Source: Flavobacterium sp. (GTDB lineage Bacteria > Bacteroidota > Bacteroidia > Flavobacteriales > Flavobacteriaceae). From it: a DNA stretch of 64,000 bases. This document shows, one piece after another, positions 23,670 to 31,471 of the stretch. The position numbers and the translations under genes are program-made. Location: positions 1 through 64,000 of the forward strand of contig JAGOAL010000004.1 in the NCBI GenBank assembly GCA_017983975.1. Reading direction: 5' to 3'. Below the pieces are notes generated by a model that ran no database searches, was not told the DNA's origin, and was given only the letters and a program-made list of their open reading frames with translations. Position 1 is the stretch's first letter, and every line of letters starts with the position of its first letter.

Positions 23670-24311
23670 CTACAAAACCCTACTAACTGTTAAACCATCT
23701 CGAATAGGCAGTAAAACAGTTTCTACTCTTGGGTCTTCTTTTAAAAGTTTATTGTAATCGAGTAAAACTTGCGTACTAGTATCGTTAGCCTTTACTTCTT
23801 CCAATACTTTTCCGCTCCATAATACATTATCCGATAAGATAATACCGCCTTTGTTCATCATTGGAATAATCAAATGAAAATAGTTTACATAATTTTCTTT
23901 ATCAGCATCAATAAATACCAAATCAAATTTTTTGTTCAAAGAGGGTATAATATCAATGGCATCGCCTAAATGCTGAATAATTTGGTTTTTCCAAAGCGAA
24001 GCATCAAAATATTTTTTCTGAAAATCTACTAATTCTTCGTTAACATCAATAGTATCTAAAGTGCCGTTTGGAGCTAAACCTTCGGCTAAGCACAAAGCAG
24101 CATAGCCCGTGTACGTTCCAATTTCAAGAATATGAGTTGGATGAATGATTTTAGATAACATACTCAAAACTCTTCCTTGAAAATGACCACTTAGCATTCT
24201 AGGTTGCAGAATTTTTTGATGGGTTTCTTTATTCAGTTGAGCTAGCAATTCTGGTTCATTTTCTGAATGATTGGCTACGTAATCTTCTAAATCTTCGGAT
24301 ATAAAGTGCAT
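23670..24311 (-). CDS. SAM-dependent O-methyltransferase (Methyltransf_3 family)
   Basis: A 213-residue O-methyltransferase of the caffeoyl-CoA/catechol type. ATG 24311 (MHFISEDLEDYVANHS) was chosen over the in-frame start ten codons up because family proteins begin here and a TATTTTTG promoter box lies at 24331-24338. Motif I is LEIGTYTGYAALCLAEGL, the acidic SAM ribose site is TIDVNEE, and metal/substrate residues are in FIDADKENYVNYF and LSDNVLWSG. The acceptor is unknown; bacterial members methylate diverse catechols and also tRNA hydroxyuridine (TrmR). Confidence 0.88.
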   Translation of the reverse strand: MHFISEDLEDYVANHSENEPELLAQLNKETHQKILQPRMLSGHFQGRVLSMLSKIIHPTHILEIGTYTGYAALCLAEGLAPNGTLDTIDVNEELVDFQKKYFDASLWKNQIIQHLGDAIDIIPSLNKKFDLVFIDADKENYVNYFHLIIPMMNKGGIILSDNVLWSGKVLEEVKANDTSTQVLLDYNKLLKEDPRVETVLLPIRDGLTVSRVL

Positions 24312-24330
24312 AATGAAATCAAATTTTAAA

Positions 24331-24338
24331 CAAAAATA
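24331..24338 (-). promoter_or_regulatory. -7 box (TATTTTTG) for the O-methyltransferase gene
   Basis: Minus-strand TAnnTTTG 19 nt upstream of ATG 24311. The longer frame would start inside this box. Confidence 0.5.
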
Positions 24339-24391
24339 CAAATTCCAATCCTTCTAATTTCTATTTTCTGAATTCTAATTTCTAAAATCAT

Positions 24392-24399
24392 TACTTTTG
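24392..24399 (+). promoter_or_regulatory. -7 box (TACTTTTG) abutting the rlmN start
   Basis: The box ends only three bases before ATG 24403. If it is used, transcription would begin at or next to the A of the start codon, giving a leaderless mRNA. Confidence 0.55.
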
Positions 24400-24402
24400 C
24401 AT

Positions 24403-25443
24403 ATGCAAATCGAGAAAAAGGACATACGAGCACTTACAAAGGAGCAATTACGTAATTTTTTTGTTACAAATGGCGATAAAGCGTTTCGTGGCAATCAAGT
24501 GTACGAATGGTTATGGCAAAAGCGCGCTCATACTTTTGAAGACATGACTAATGTGTCTAAAGAAACGCGTGCTATGTTAGAAGCTAACTTTGTAATCAAT
24601 CACATCAAAGTAGATACGTTGCAACGTAGCGAAGATGGAACGGTTAAAAATGCTGTACGTCTTCATGATGACTTAATTGTGGAATCGGTTTTAATTCCTA
24701 CAGAAACCAGAACCACAGCTTGTGTTTCTTCGCAAGTGGGTTGCAGTTTAGATTGTAATTTTTGCGCTACTGCCCGATTAAAAAGAATGCGAAATTTAGA
24801 ACCTGGTGAAATCTATGATCAAGTGGCTGCCATTGATAATGAAAGTCGCTTGTATTATGATCGTCCTTTGTCAAATATTGTTTTCATGGGAATGGGTGAA
24901 CCTTTGATGAATTATCCAAACGTAATGAAAGCCATAGATATGATTACCTCTACTGAAGGTTTAGGAATGTCGCCAAAACGAATTACCGTTTCTACTTCTG
25001 GAATTCCAAAGATGATTAAAAAAATGGCTGATGATGAAGTTAAATTCAAATTAGCGGTTTCATTACATTCGGCAGTGGAGGAAATTAGAAACGAAATCAT
25101 GCCATTTACTAAGAATTTTCCGTTGACAGATCTAAGAGAAAGTTTGGAATATTGGTACCGAAAAACCAAAAGTAAAATTACTTATGAATATGTAGTTTGG
25201 AAAGGTATAAATGATGACAAAAGATCGATTGATGCTTTAGTGAAATTTTGTAAATATGTGCCTTGTAAAGTTAATCTAATTGAATATAACCCAATAGACG
25301 ACGGAATTTTTCAACAAGCCTCAGAAGCTGCAACAAATGCTTACATACTAGCTTTAGAGAAAAATAATATTGTAGCAAAAGTAAGAAGAAGTCGCGGTAA
25401 AGATATTGATGCTGCTTGCGGTCAGTTGGCCAATAAATCATAA
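24403..25443 (+). CDS. rlmN: Dual-specificity rRNA/tRNA adenine-C2 methyltransferase RlmN (radical SAM)
   Basis: A 346-residue radical SAM enzyme that methylates 23S rRNA A2503 and some tRNAs at A37. The 4Fe-4S cluster ligands Cys114, Cys118 and Cys121 (CSLDCNFC) and the C-terminal methyl-carrier Cys339 (DAACGQL) are present; the partner Cys in the middle is in the VGCS or CKVN region. A TTG two codons upstream opens the frame but lies within a TACTTTTG promoter box, so I use ATG 24403. A strong palindromic terminator follows. Confidence 0.96.
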   Translation: MQIEKKDIRALTKEQLRNFFVTNGDKAFRGNQVYEWLWQKRAHTFEDMTNVSKETRAMLEANFVINHIKVDTLQRSEDGTVKNAVRLHDDLIVESVLIPTETRTTACVSSQVGCSLDCNFCATARLKRMRNLEPGEIYDQVAAIDNESRLYYDRPLSNIVFMGMGEPLMNYPNVMKAIDMITSTEGLGMSPKRITVSTSGIPKMIKKMADDEVKFKLAVSLHSAVEEIRNEIMPFTKNFPLTDLRESLEYWYRKTKSKITYEYVVWKGINDDKRSIDALVKFCKYVPCKVNLIEYNPIDDGIFQQASEAATNAYILALEKNNIVAKVRRSRGKDIDAACGQLANKS

Positions 25444-25476
25444 AAAAAAGGGCTTAGTTAACTAAGCCCTTTTTTT
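25443..25476. terminator. Bidirectional terminator between rlmN and the lipoprotein gene
   Basis: Near-perfect palindrome: A7-GGGCTTAGTT and its complement ending in T7. It serves both convergent genes. Confidence 0.9.
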
Positions 25477-25490
25477 ATTCTTTTTCCTTA

Positions 25491-26381
25491 TTAATTTCCA
25501 ATTGTAATTGTAAATGAATTTCCATTTATGGTGAAAATAGCTAGATTATCACACTCACCATCTCCATAATTTAAAGTAGAAGTTACATTGTTTCTTACGA
25601 ATGTTATAATTCCTTTAGCTAAAATTGGTTTATTTACAGCAATACAACTCATTTTTGCCATTAAAGGTTCTGTAATTGTTGCAGTGTGTTGGTTTCCATT
25701 TTCATTCGTTGTTGTCCAACTACCAGTAATTCGGTAAATATTATCTAAAAATGCATCCGTGCTATATCCTTCTACTAATTCTCTTGTTCTTGATCCTATA
25801 CGTGTATAGACATCACCATTTGGCATTGTAATCGTCATTTCTAATTGCATGACTACAATTGGGTGTGAAGGCGAAGTAGCGGTTGCAGTAGTTCTTGAAC
25901 GAGTAAAGGTTTTTGTTCCTTCAAATTTTATATTATTGTGGTAAAAATTATCAAAAGAATAGGTTACTGTATGCGAAGTTGCGTCAGGTTGGTATACAAA
26001 CGTGATAATGATTTTTCCTCTAACAACGTTACCATTATTTAATGTGCAATCAGTTGTACCAAAATCAATAGTTTTTGTTACTTGAGTTCCAGAAGTCAAT
26101 GCAGTTCCAAATGCAGGAATTCTAGTAATTGTAGCACAATTTGAGAAAATAGTAGCATTGTTTTCAATAGCTCTATAGTTTAAAGTTGTAGCATTGATAT
26201 TGTCAAATAATTGATCGGCAATAGTTGCAATATCATCATTTGCAAGGTCAATTTTAGAATTAACAATAGCATCTGCAGAAGTTAATTGAGCTGCATTTGT
26301 GTCGTTTGTATTTTCTTTATCACAACTTGAATAAGTTATTAAAAGCAAAAATACAGCTGATAATTTTAATAAATGTTTCAT
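25491..26381 (-). CDS. Hypothetical lipoprotein
   Basis: A 296-residue protein I do not recognise. ATG 26381 starts a lipoprotein signal (MKHLLKLSAVFLLLITYSSC, Cys20 acylated, followed by Asp, Lys and Glu); 20 in-frame codons upstream are not signal-like. The mature part is Thr/Asn-rich and predicted beta-rich, with paired cysteines (SNCATI, TTDCTL, MSCIAV, GECDNL) that could form disulfides. Residues about 35-60 may form a short helical stretch. A consensus promoter TTTTG-N17-TATATTTG lies upstream. It is probably exported to the periplasm or outer membrane; function unknown. Confidence 0.7.
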   Translation of the reverse strand: MKHLLKLSAVFLLLITYSSCDKENTNDTNAAQLTSADAIVNSKIDLANDDIATIADQLFDNINATTLNYRAIENNATIFSNCATITRIPAFGTALTSGTQVTKTIDFGTTDCTLNNGNVVRGKIIITFVYQPDATSHTVTYSFDNFYHNNIKFEGTKTFTRSRTTATATSPSHPIVVMQLEMTITMPNGDVYTRIGSRTRELVEGYSTDAFLDNIYRITGSWTTTNENGNQHTATITEPLMAKMSCIAVNKPILAKGIITFVRNNVTSTLNYGDGECDNLAIFTINGNSFTITIGN

Positions 26382-26413
26382 ATTTTTTGGTTTAATGTTC
26401 TGAAATTTAGACT

Positions 26414-26443
26414 CAAATATACAAAAATGGTTTAATTGCAAAA
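26414..26443 (-). promoter_or_regulatory. Promoter of the lipoprotein gene: TTTTG-N17-TATATTTG
   Basis: On the minus strand, -33 TTTTG (26443-26439) and -7 TATATTTG (26421-26414) have a 17-nt spacer. The implied leader is about 30 nt. Confidence 0.68.
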
Positions 26444-26469
26444 TATTTTTCTATTCATTTTTAGAATGG

Positions 26470-26477
26470 TATCTTTG
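26470..26477 (+). promoter_or_regulatory. -7 box (TATCTTTG) abutting the polyprenyl synthase start
   Basis: Five bases separate the box from ATG 26483, so transcription would start at or within two bases of the start codon (leaderless or nearly so). Confidence 0.55.
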
Positions 26478-26482
26478 TATAG

Positions 26483-27463
26483 ATGAAAATAACCGAACAA
26501 ATAAAGCTGCCTATTGCTCAAGAAATGGAACTTTTTGAAGAAAAATTCCGTGAGGCAATGTCTTCTAAAGTGGCTTTGTTAAATAGAATAACTCATTATA
26601 TCGTTAACCGAAAGGGAAAACAAATGCGACCGATGTTTGTTTTCTTAACCGCTAAAATGATTGCTGATGGAAAGGTTAACGAGCGAACGTATCGTGGAGC
26701 ATCGGTTATTGAATTGATTCATACGGCAACATTGGTTCATGATGATGTGGTTGATGACAGCAATAAACGCCGTGGTTTTTTCTCGATAAATGCACTTTGG
26801 AAAAATAAAATTGCCGTTTTGGTAGGCGATTATTTATTGTCAAAAGGGTTATTATTATCAATTGATAATAATGATTTTGATTTATTAAAAATTATTTCAA
26901 TCGCTGTGCGCGAAATGAGTGAAGGTGAATTACTTCAAATTGAAAAAGCCCGAAGATTAGATATCACCGAAGCTATTTATTATGAAATCATTCGTCAAAA
27001 AACAGCTACTTTAATTGCGGCATGTTGTTCGCTTGGTGCTTGTTCAGTAGCACCAAATGATCATGAAGTTGTGGAGAAAATGAGAAAATTTGGCGAACTT
27101 ATTGGTATGGCTTTTCAAATTAAAGATGATTTATTTGATTATACGGAGGATGCTATTGGCAAACCTACCGGAATTGATATCAAAGAACAAAAAATGACAT
27201 TACCTTTGATTTACACTTTAAATCATTGTTCTCAAAAGGAAAAAAGTTGGCTCATTAATTCAATCAAAAATCATAACAAAGATAAAAAACGTGTTGCGGC
27301 TGTAATTCAGTTTGTTAAAGATAATAACGGATTAACGTATGCTGAACAAAAAATGTTAGAATTTCAACAAGAAGCTCTTTTATTGCTTCAGGAATTTCCA
27401 GAATCTGAATATAAAAGTGCACTCGTGTTAATGGTGAATTATGTAATTGAAAGAAAAAAATAA
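26483..27463 (+). CDS. All-trans polyprenyl diphosphate synthase (IspB-type)
   Basis: A 326-residue isoprenoid chain-elongating enzyme, which would make the side chain of menaquinone. Both Asp-rich Mg-binding motifs are present: FARM DDVVDD at residues 87-92 and SARM DDLFD at 215-219. The small-to-medium residues before the FARM (TATLVH) point to a long-chain product (octaprenyl or similar) rather than farnesyl; exact chain length is inference. Lys44/Arg49-type diphosphate contacts are seen in NRKGKQMRP. Four bases from, and convergent with, the histidine kinase gene. Confidence 0.92.
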   Translation: MKITEQIKLPIAQEMELFEEKFREAMSSKVALLNRITHYIVNRKGKQMRPMFVFLTAKMIADGKVNERTYRGASVIELIHTATLVHDDVVDDSNKRRGFFSINALWKNKIAVLVGDYLLSKGLLLSIDNNDFDLLKIISIAVREMSEGELLQIEKARRLDITEAIYYEIIRQKTATLIAACCSLGACSVAPNDHEVVEKMRKFGELIGMAFQIKDDLFDYTEDAIGKPTGIDIKEQKMTLPLIYTLNHCSQKEKSWLINSIKNHNKDKKRVAAVIQFVKDNNGLTYAEQKMLEFQQEALLLLQEFPESEYKSALVLMVNYVIERKK

Positions 27464-27467
27464 TTTT

Positions 27468-29828
27468 TTATTTTTTCTGAGCATACGGAAATTCAAGTTC
27501 TACTATGGTGTTTTCGTCTGAACTATTAATAGAAATGACTCCGTTTAATAATTCTGTAAATTGTTTTGCAACGATAAGCCCAAGACCAGAACCTTTTATA
27601 TTTGCGGTATTACTTCCTCTAAAAAACGATTTAAACATATGTTTATTCTCTTCGGGCAAAATACCAATTCCAAAATCTACAACTTCGATTTTATAACCAT
27701 TTTCCGTAAAGTTAATTTTTAACTCTGGATTAGCGCAGTCTTTAGAATATTTAAAGGCATTCGAAATTAAATTGGTTAAAATATGAATCAATAAACGTTC
27801 GTCGGTTTCAATTTCTTTTTCTGTTCCAGTAATTTCAAGCATTAATTTTCGACCGTCTTTTTCGTTGTTGAAATACGTTTCAATTAATTTTTCAATAAAA
27901 TCACTAAAGTGTAGTTTCTTAATATCAATTCTTAAATTATTTGATTCGTTTTCACCAAAAATTAAAATATTATTCATTAATTCGGTCATTCGGTCAACTT
28001 CTGATGTTATTCTTGAGGTAATTGTTTGAACATCTTCTTTATTAACTTGTTTATTCATTTTCAAATGAAGTAGTTCGATATTTGAATAAATTACCGATAA
28101 TGGTGTTCTAAATTGATGCGAAGCCATTGTAACAAATCCCGATTTTAAATCATTTAACTCTCGCTGTTTTTCTATGGCCCGCTTTACTTCTTCTTGATCT
28201 TTAAGTCTTTGCGTAACATCTCTACTTGAAGTTTGCACACCTATCACCTTTTTTGAAGCGTCTTCAATAATTTTTACAGAAGTTTCAAACCATATATATT
28301 CTTTATTCTTTTTTAAAAAACGAAAGGTTACCGCCTCATTTTTTAAATTTAAAATATTGGTATATTTTTCACCTAAATCCCTAATATCATCCGGATGAAT
28401 AAATTGACATAAGTTTTGATCTAAGGCTTCTTCTGGTTTATAGCCTGTAATACGTTCACAGTTATTAGAGATGTATTTTATAATGCCATCAAATTGATGT
28501 TGCACAACTAAGTCAGAGGTGTTTTCAGCTATAAATCGGTACTTTTGTTCAGATATTTCTAATTTGTTTTTTAATGTAACGATGTCATTAATGTCGGTTA
28601 TACTTCCAAGAACAAATTTTTTATTATCTTTTATGTCAAATTGAATACTCAATAAAAGTAAAACTCCAATTTTTGCACCCTTACTATCAATAAGATTACA
28701 TTCTAATACTTTAGATTCATTTATTTCTTGGTCAAATAAATTAGTTTCAACTGCATTTAAAAAATTAAAAATATTTTGACCAATACATTCTTTTAAATCA
28801 TAACCAGTGATTTTTTCCCATTGTTTATTTAGGAAAAGTATATTTCCGTTTAAGTCGGTTTTAAATACAATTTCAGCTAAGTTATTGACCATGTTGTCAT
28901 ACTCATTTCTTTGCTGTGCTAATTCAATTTCCTTTTCTTTTATTTCGCTAACATCAATGTGTGTTCCAATTATCTTATTTGGAGCACCATTGGCATCCAT
29001 TAGCATAATTCCAGAATATTTTATCCAAACATAATGTCCGTCTTTATGTAAGATTCGAACTACGCCATCATATTTATCAATTTTTTTAAATATATAATTG
29101 AATAGTTGTTGTTCAATTTCAGCATAATCATCTGGATGCACTTTTGATCTCCATACTTCTAGATTTGAGCCTAATTCATCAATAGAATAACCTAAGATTT
29201 CAGTCCAGTTATAAGAATAAGTAATGTGATTTGTTTTTAAATTCCATTCCCATTTTGCTTGGCTAGAGCTTTTCATATAGAAATTCAATTCGTCTAAAGT
29301 TGTTTCTAATTTAGATAAAACTTTATCTTGATTTAATCGAATACCAATATTTCTCGCAACCGTATGAAGAGCATTAACCTCTTCTTCTTGCCAAACGCGT
29401 TCTGTTTCACAATCATCAAATCCAATCCAACCCCAAAATTGATCATTTGAAAATATAGGTGTAAATAAGTACGATTGGATACCTTGCATTCCCATTGTCT
29501 CTTTAAAATGCTCATTATCACTTTCACTTACCAAACCATAGAGTGGTAAATTTTGAATTAAAGTATCAAGAAGTCCTGGAAAGGCATCATATGGAAGACC
29601 GTTTAACTCTGGGCTTCCAATAAAAGGTTCTACATTTTCTTTACACCATTCAAATTCATAATTTAGAAAAAGAGTACCATCTTTCAACTCATTTTTAAAA
29701 ATATAACAACGGTCAACTAAAATATTACTACCTATTGCGCTAATACATTCTTGAAGTGCATCGGTAATATTGTTTTCTTTAAGTAAATGATTATTGGCTT
29801 CGGAAATTGCTTTTAATAAGTGGTTCAT
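27468..29828 (-). CDS. Cytoplasmic GAF/multi-PAS sensor histidine kinase
   Basis: A 786-residue kinase without signal peptide or membrane helices. Order: GAF-like domain (about 15-165), then three PAS/PAC units (about 185-300, 305-425 and 430-550; WSEILGYS-, WEKITGYD- and CERITGYK-type PAS cores), then HisKA with phospho-acceptor His571 (MASHQFRTPLS) and HATPase with N box (LISNAFKYS), G1 (DFGIGI) and G2 (GSGLGL). It probably senses cytoplasmic redox, light or a small molecule. Divergent across 182 nt from a response-regulator gene that is its likely partner. Confidence 0.92.
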   Translation of the reverse strand: MNHLLKAISEANNHLLKENNITDALQECISAIGSNILVDRCYIFKNELKDGTLFLNYEFEWCKENVEPFIGSPELNGLPYDAFPGLLDTLIQNLPLYGLVSESDNEHFKETMGMQGIQSYLFTPIFSNDQFWGWIGFDDCETERVWQEEEVNALHTVARNIGIRLNQDKVLSKLETTLDELNFYMKSSSQAKWEWNLKTNHITYSYNWTEILGYSIDELGSNLEVWRSKVHPDDYAEIEQQLFNYIFKKIDKYDGVVRILHKDGHYVWIKYSGIMLMDANGAPNKIIGTHIDVSEIKEKEIELAQQRNEYDNMVNNLAEIVFKTDLNGNILFLNKQWEKITGYDLKECIGQNIFNFLNAVETNLFDQEINESKVLECNLIDSKGAKIGVLLLLSIQFDIKDNKKFVLGSITDINDIVTLKNKLEISEQKYRFIAENTSDLVVQHQFDGIIKYISNNCERITGYKPEEALDQNLCQFIHPDDIRDLGEKYTNILNLKNEAVTFRFLKKNKEYIWFETSVKIIEDASKKVIGVQTSSRDVTQRLKDQEEVKRAIEKQRELNDLKSGFVTMASHQFRTPLSVIYSNIELLHLKMNKQVNKEDVQTITSRITSEVDRMTELMNNILIFGENESNNLRIDIKKLHFSDFIEKLIETYFNNEKDGRKLMLEITGTEKEIETDERLLIHILTNLISNAFKYSKDCANPELKINFTENGYKIEVVDFGIGILPEENKHMFKSFFRGSNTANIKGSGLGLIVAKQFTELLNGVISINSSDENTIVELEFPYAQKK

Positions 29829-30010
29829 TTTAGTTAGGGACTAAATTAATATTGGGATTAAAAAACGAAGTTTAAATAGTAGTGTAAAAATCATTTTTTT
29901 GCATTTGTACCTAACAAACTTATATTATTTTCTGTCAACAATCTTTTAGTATGTTAATAAATAAAAATAAATTGTATATAATTTAAAAAATAAAAAACTA
30001 ATTTTACATT

Positions 30011-30775
30011 ATGAAGACAAAATCACAAAAAATACTATTAATAGAAGATGATATTTCATTAGGTCAAACAATCGCAGAATTGTTAGAATTTAATGGATAT
30101 GAAGTTAAATGGTGCCATAACGGCCTAGAAGGTTATCATTATCTAGAACAAAAAATGCCAGATATCATAGTTTGTGACTTGATGATGCCAATTATGACGG
30201 GCGAAGAATTATTTTTAAAAATTAGAAAGCATAAGAAATATGATGAAATTCCATTTTTGATCATCACTGCCGATATGACTTTCGAAATGAAATTAAAGCA
30301 ACTTGAAAATGGTGTTAATGATTTTATTAACAAGCCGTTTAAAATTCAAGAGCTTATTTTAAAAGTAAAGAATTTTCTTCAATATAAAAATACCTTGATT
30401 AAACGAAATACTCAAGATCCATTTTCTAAAGTAACAATCAAGCTTAAAAATAAAAATTTCTTCGAAAGATTAAACGATATTATCTTAAGTAATATTAAGT
30501 CAAATCTTACGATTGATAAAATAGCTACTGAATTATTCATAAGTAAATCGGCTTTAGATAAAAAAATCAGAAGAGATAAACAAATGAATACGACTACTTA
30601 TGTAAGAGAATTCAGAATTGAATATGCAATTCGAATGATTGAAGCCGGAGAAACTAACGTACAACAGCTAGCCGATGCTTGTGGTTTCAATTCGTTATCT
30701 TATTTTTCAATTAGCTTTAAAGAATACACTAATATTTCACCTAAAAGTTATATTAAGAAAAGAAACTCTAATTAA
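30011..30775 (+). CDS. Response regulator with AraC-type DNA-binding domain
   Basis: A 254-residue transcription regulator. REC domain at about 7-122 with acidic pocket Glu12/Asp13/Asp14, phospho-acceptor Asp56 (VCDLMMP) and the FINKPF lysine near residue 108. An AraC/XylS double helix-turn-helix occupies about 150-252, ending in the family signature AIRMIEAGETNVQQLADACGFNSLSYFSISFKEYTNISPKSY. REC-AraC fusion is frequent in Bacteroidetes. Divergent from the GAF/PAS kinase gene, so the two probably form one two-component system. No targets can be assigned. Confidence 0.92.
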   Translation: MKTKSQKILLIEDDISLGQTIAELLEFNGYEVKWCHNGLEGYHYLEQKMPDIIVCDLMMPIMTGEELFLKIRKHKKYDEIPFLIITADMTFEMKLKQLENGVNDFINKPFKIQELILKVKNFLQYKNTLIKRNTQDPFSKVTIKLKNKNFFERLNDIILSNIKSNLTIDKIATELFISKSALDKKIRRDKQMNTTTYVREFRIEYAIRMIEAGETNVQQLADACGFNSLSYFSISFKEYTNISPKSYIKKRNSN

Positions 30776-30788
30776 TTTCTTTTCATAC

Positions 30789-30812
30789 AACCTTTTTTAC
30801 TTCGTTCTCGTC
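30789..30812 (+). promoter_or_regulatory. ECF-type promoter (AACC-N16-CGTC) of the sigma-factor operon
   Basis: -35-like AACC at 30789-30792 and -10-like CGTC at 30809-30812 have a 16-nt spacer and a T-run after AACC. It fits the general ECF consensus (AAC / CGTC) and not the TAnnTTTG housekeeping box, so autoregulation by the downstream sigma factor is likely. Confidence 0.62.
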
Positions 30813-30847
30813 TATATAAGTAGAAGTAATAATTCAATAAAAAGCGC

Positions 30848-30885
30848 AACTGTAAAATTAAATTCAGTTATTTGATTTTACAGTT
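30848..30885 (+). promoter_or_regulatory. Leader hairpin upstream of the ECF sigma gene
   Basis: Fifteen-base arms (AACTGTAAAATTAAA at 30848-30862 and TTTGATTTTACAGTT at 30871-30885, one mismatched pair) enclose an eight-base loop. There is no T-run after it, so it is not a normal terminator. It ends 16 nt before the sigma ATG. Confidence 0.6.
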
Positions 30886-30901
30886 GACATTGAACTTGAA
30901 T

Positions 30902-31471
30902 ATGAAGGTAATTCCCTTACACCAAGAAGAAAAAAAACTTATTGCACTGGCAGTTGATCATAATCGACAAGCCCAGCAGCAAATTTATACCAAATTTTCT
31001 TCAAAGATGTTAAGTGTGTGCAGGCAATACATTAATGACCTTCATCATGCCGAAGATGTTATGATTACCGGATTTATGAAGGTGTTTACTCATTTAAATA
31101 AGTTTGAACATAAAGGCAGTTTTGAGGGTTGGATTAGGCGCATTATGATTTATGAATGTATCGATTATCTTCGGGTGAAAAAGAACAATTTCAATCACCA
31201 AGATATAGAAGATATAAGAGTAAACGAAAATGAATCGGTATATGAAATGGAAGATTTTTCAATGGACGACATTCAAAATATGATTGACAATTTGCCTAAC
31301 GGTTACAAAATGGTGTTTAATTTATATGCTATTGAAGGCTATAAGCATCAAGAAATAGCTGAAATGCTTACCATAAACGAAGGCACCTCAAAATCGCAAT
31401 TATCTCATGCAAGAAAGTTATTACAACAACAAATTATAGATTTAAAAAACAAGCTAAATGGCACAACATAA
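30902..31471 (+). CDS. ECF-type RNA polymerase sigma factor
   Basis: A 189-residue group IV sigma factor. Region 2 (about 25-95) shows the FEGWIRRIMIYECIDYLRVKKN core of 2.3-2.4, and region 4 (about 130-182) has the helix-turn-helix EGYKHQEIAEMLTINEGTSKSQLSHARKLL. ATG 30902 (MKVIPLHQEEKKLIALA) was preferred over a TTG ten codons upstream, which falls inside the leader hairpin. It overlaps the anti-sigma-like gene by 14 bases, and a candidate ECF promoter lies upstream, together suggesting an autoregulated sigma/anti-sigma/outer-membrane-protein operon. Confidence 0.92.
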   Translation: MKVIPLHQEEKKLIALAVDHNRQAQQQIYTKFSSKMLSVCRQYINDLHHAEDVMITGFMKVFTHLNKFEHKGSFEGWIRRIMIYECIDYLRVKKNNFNHQDIEDIRVNENESVYEMEDFSMDDIQNMIDNLPNGYKMVFNLYAIEGYKHQEIAEMLTINEGTSKSQLSHARKLLQQQIIDLKNKLNGTT

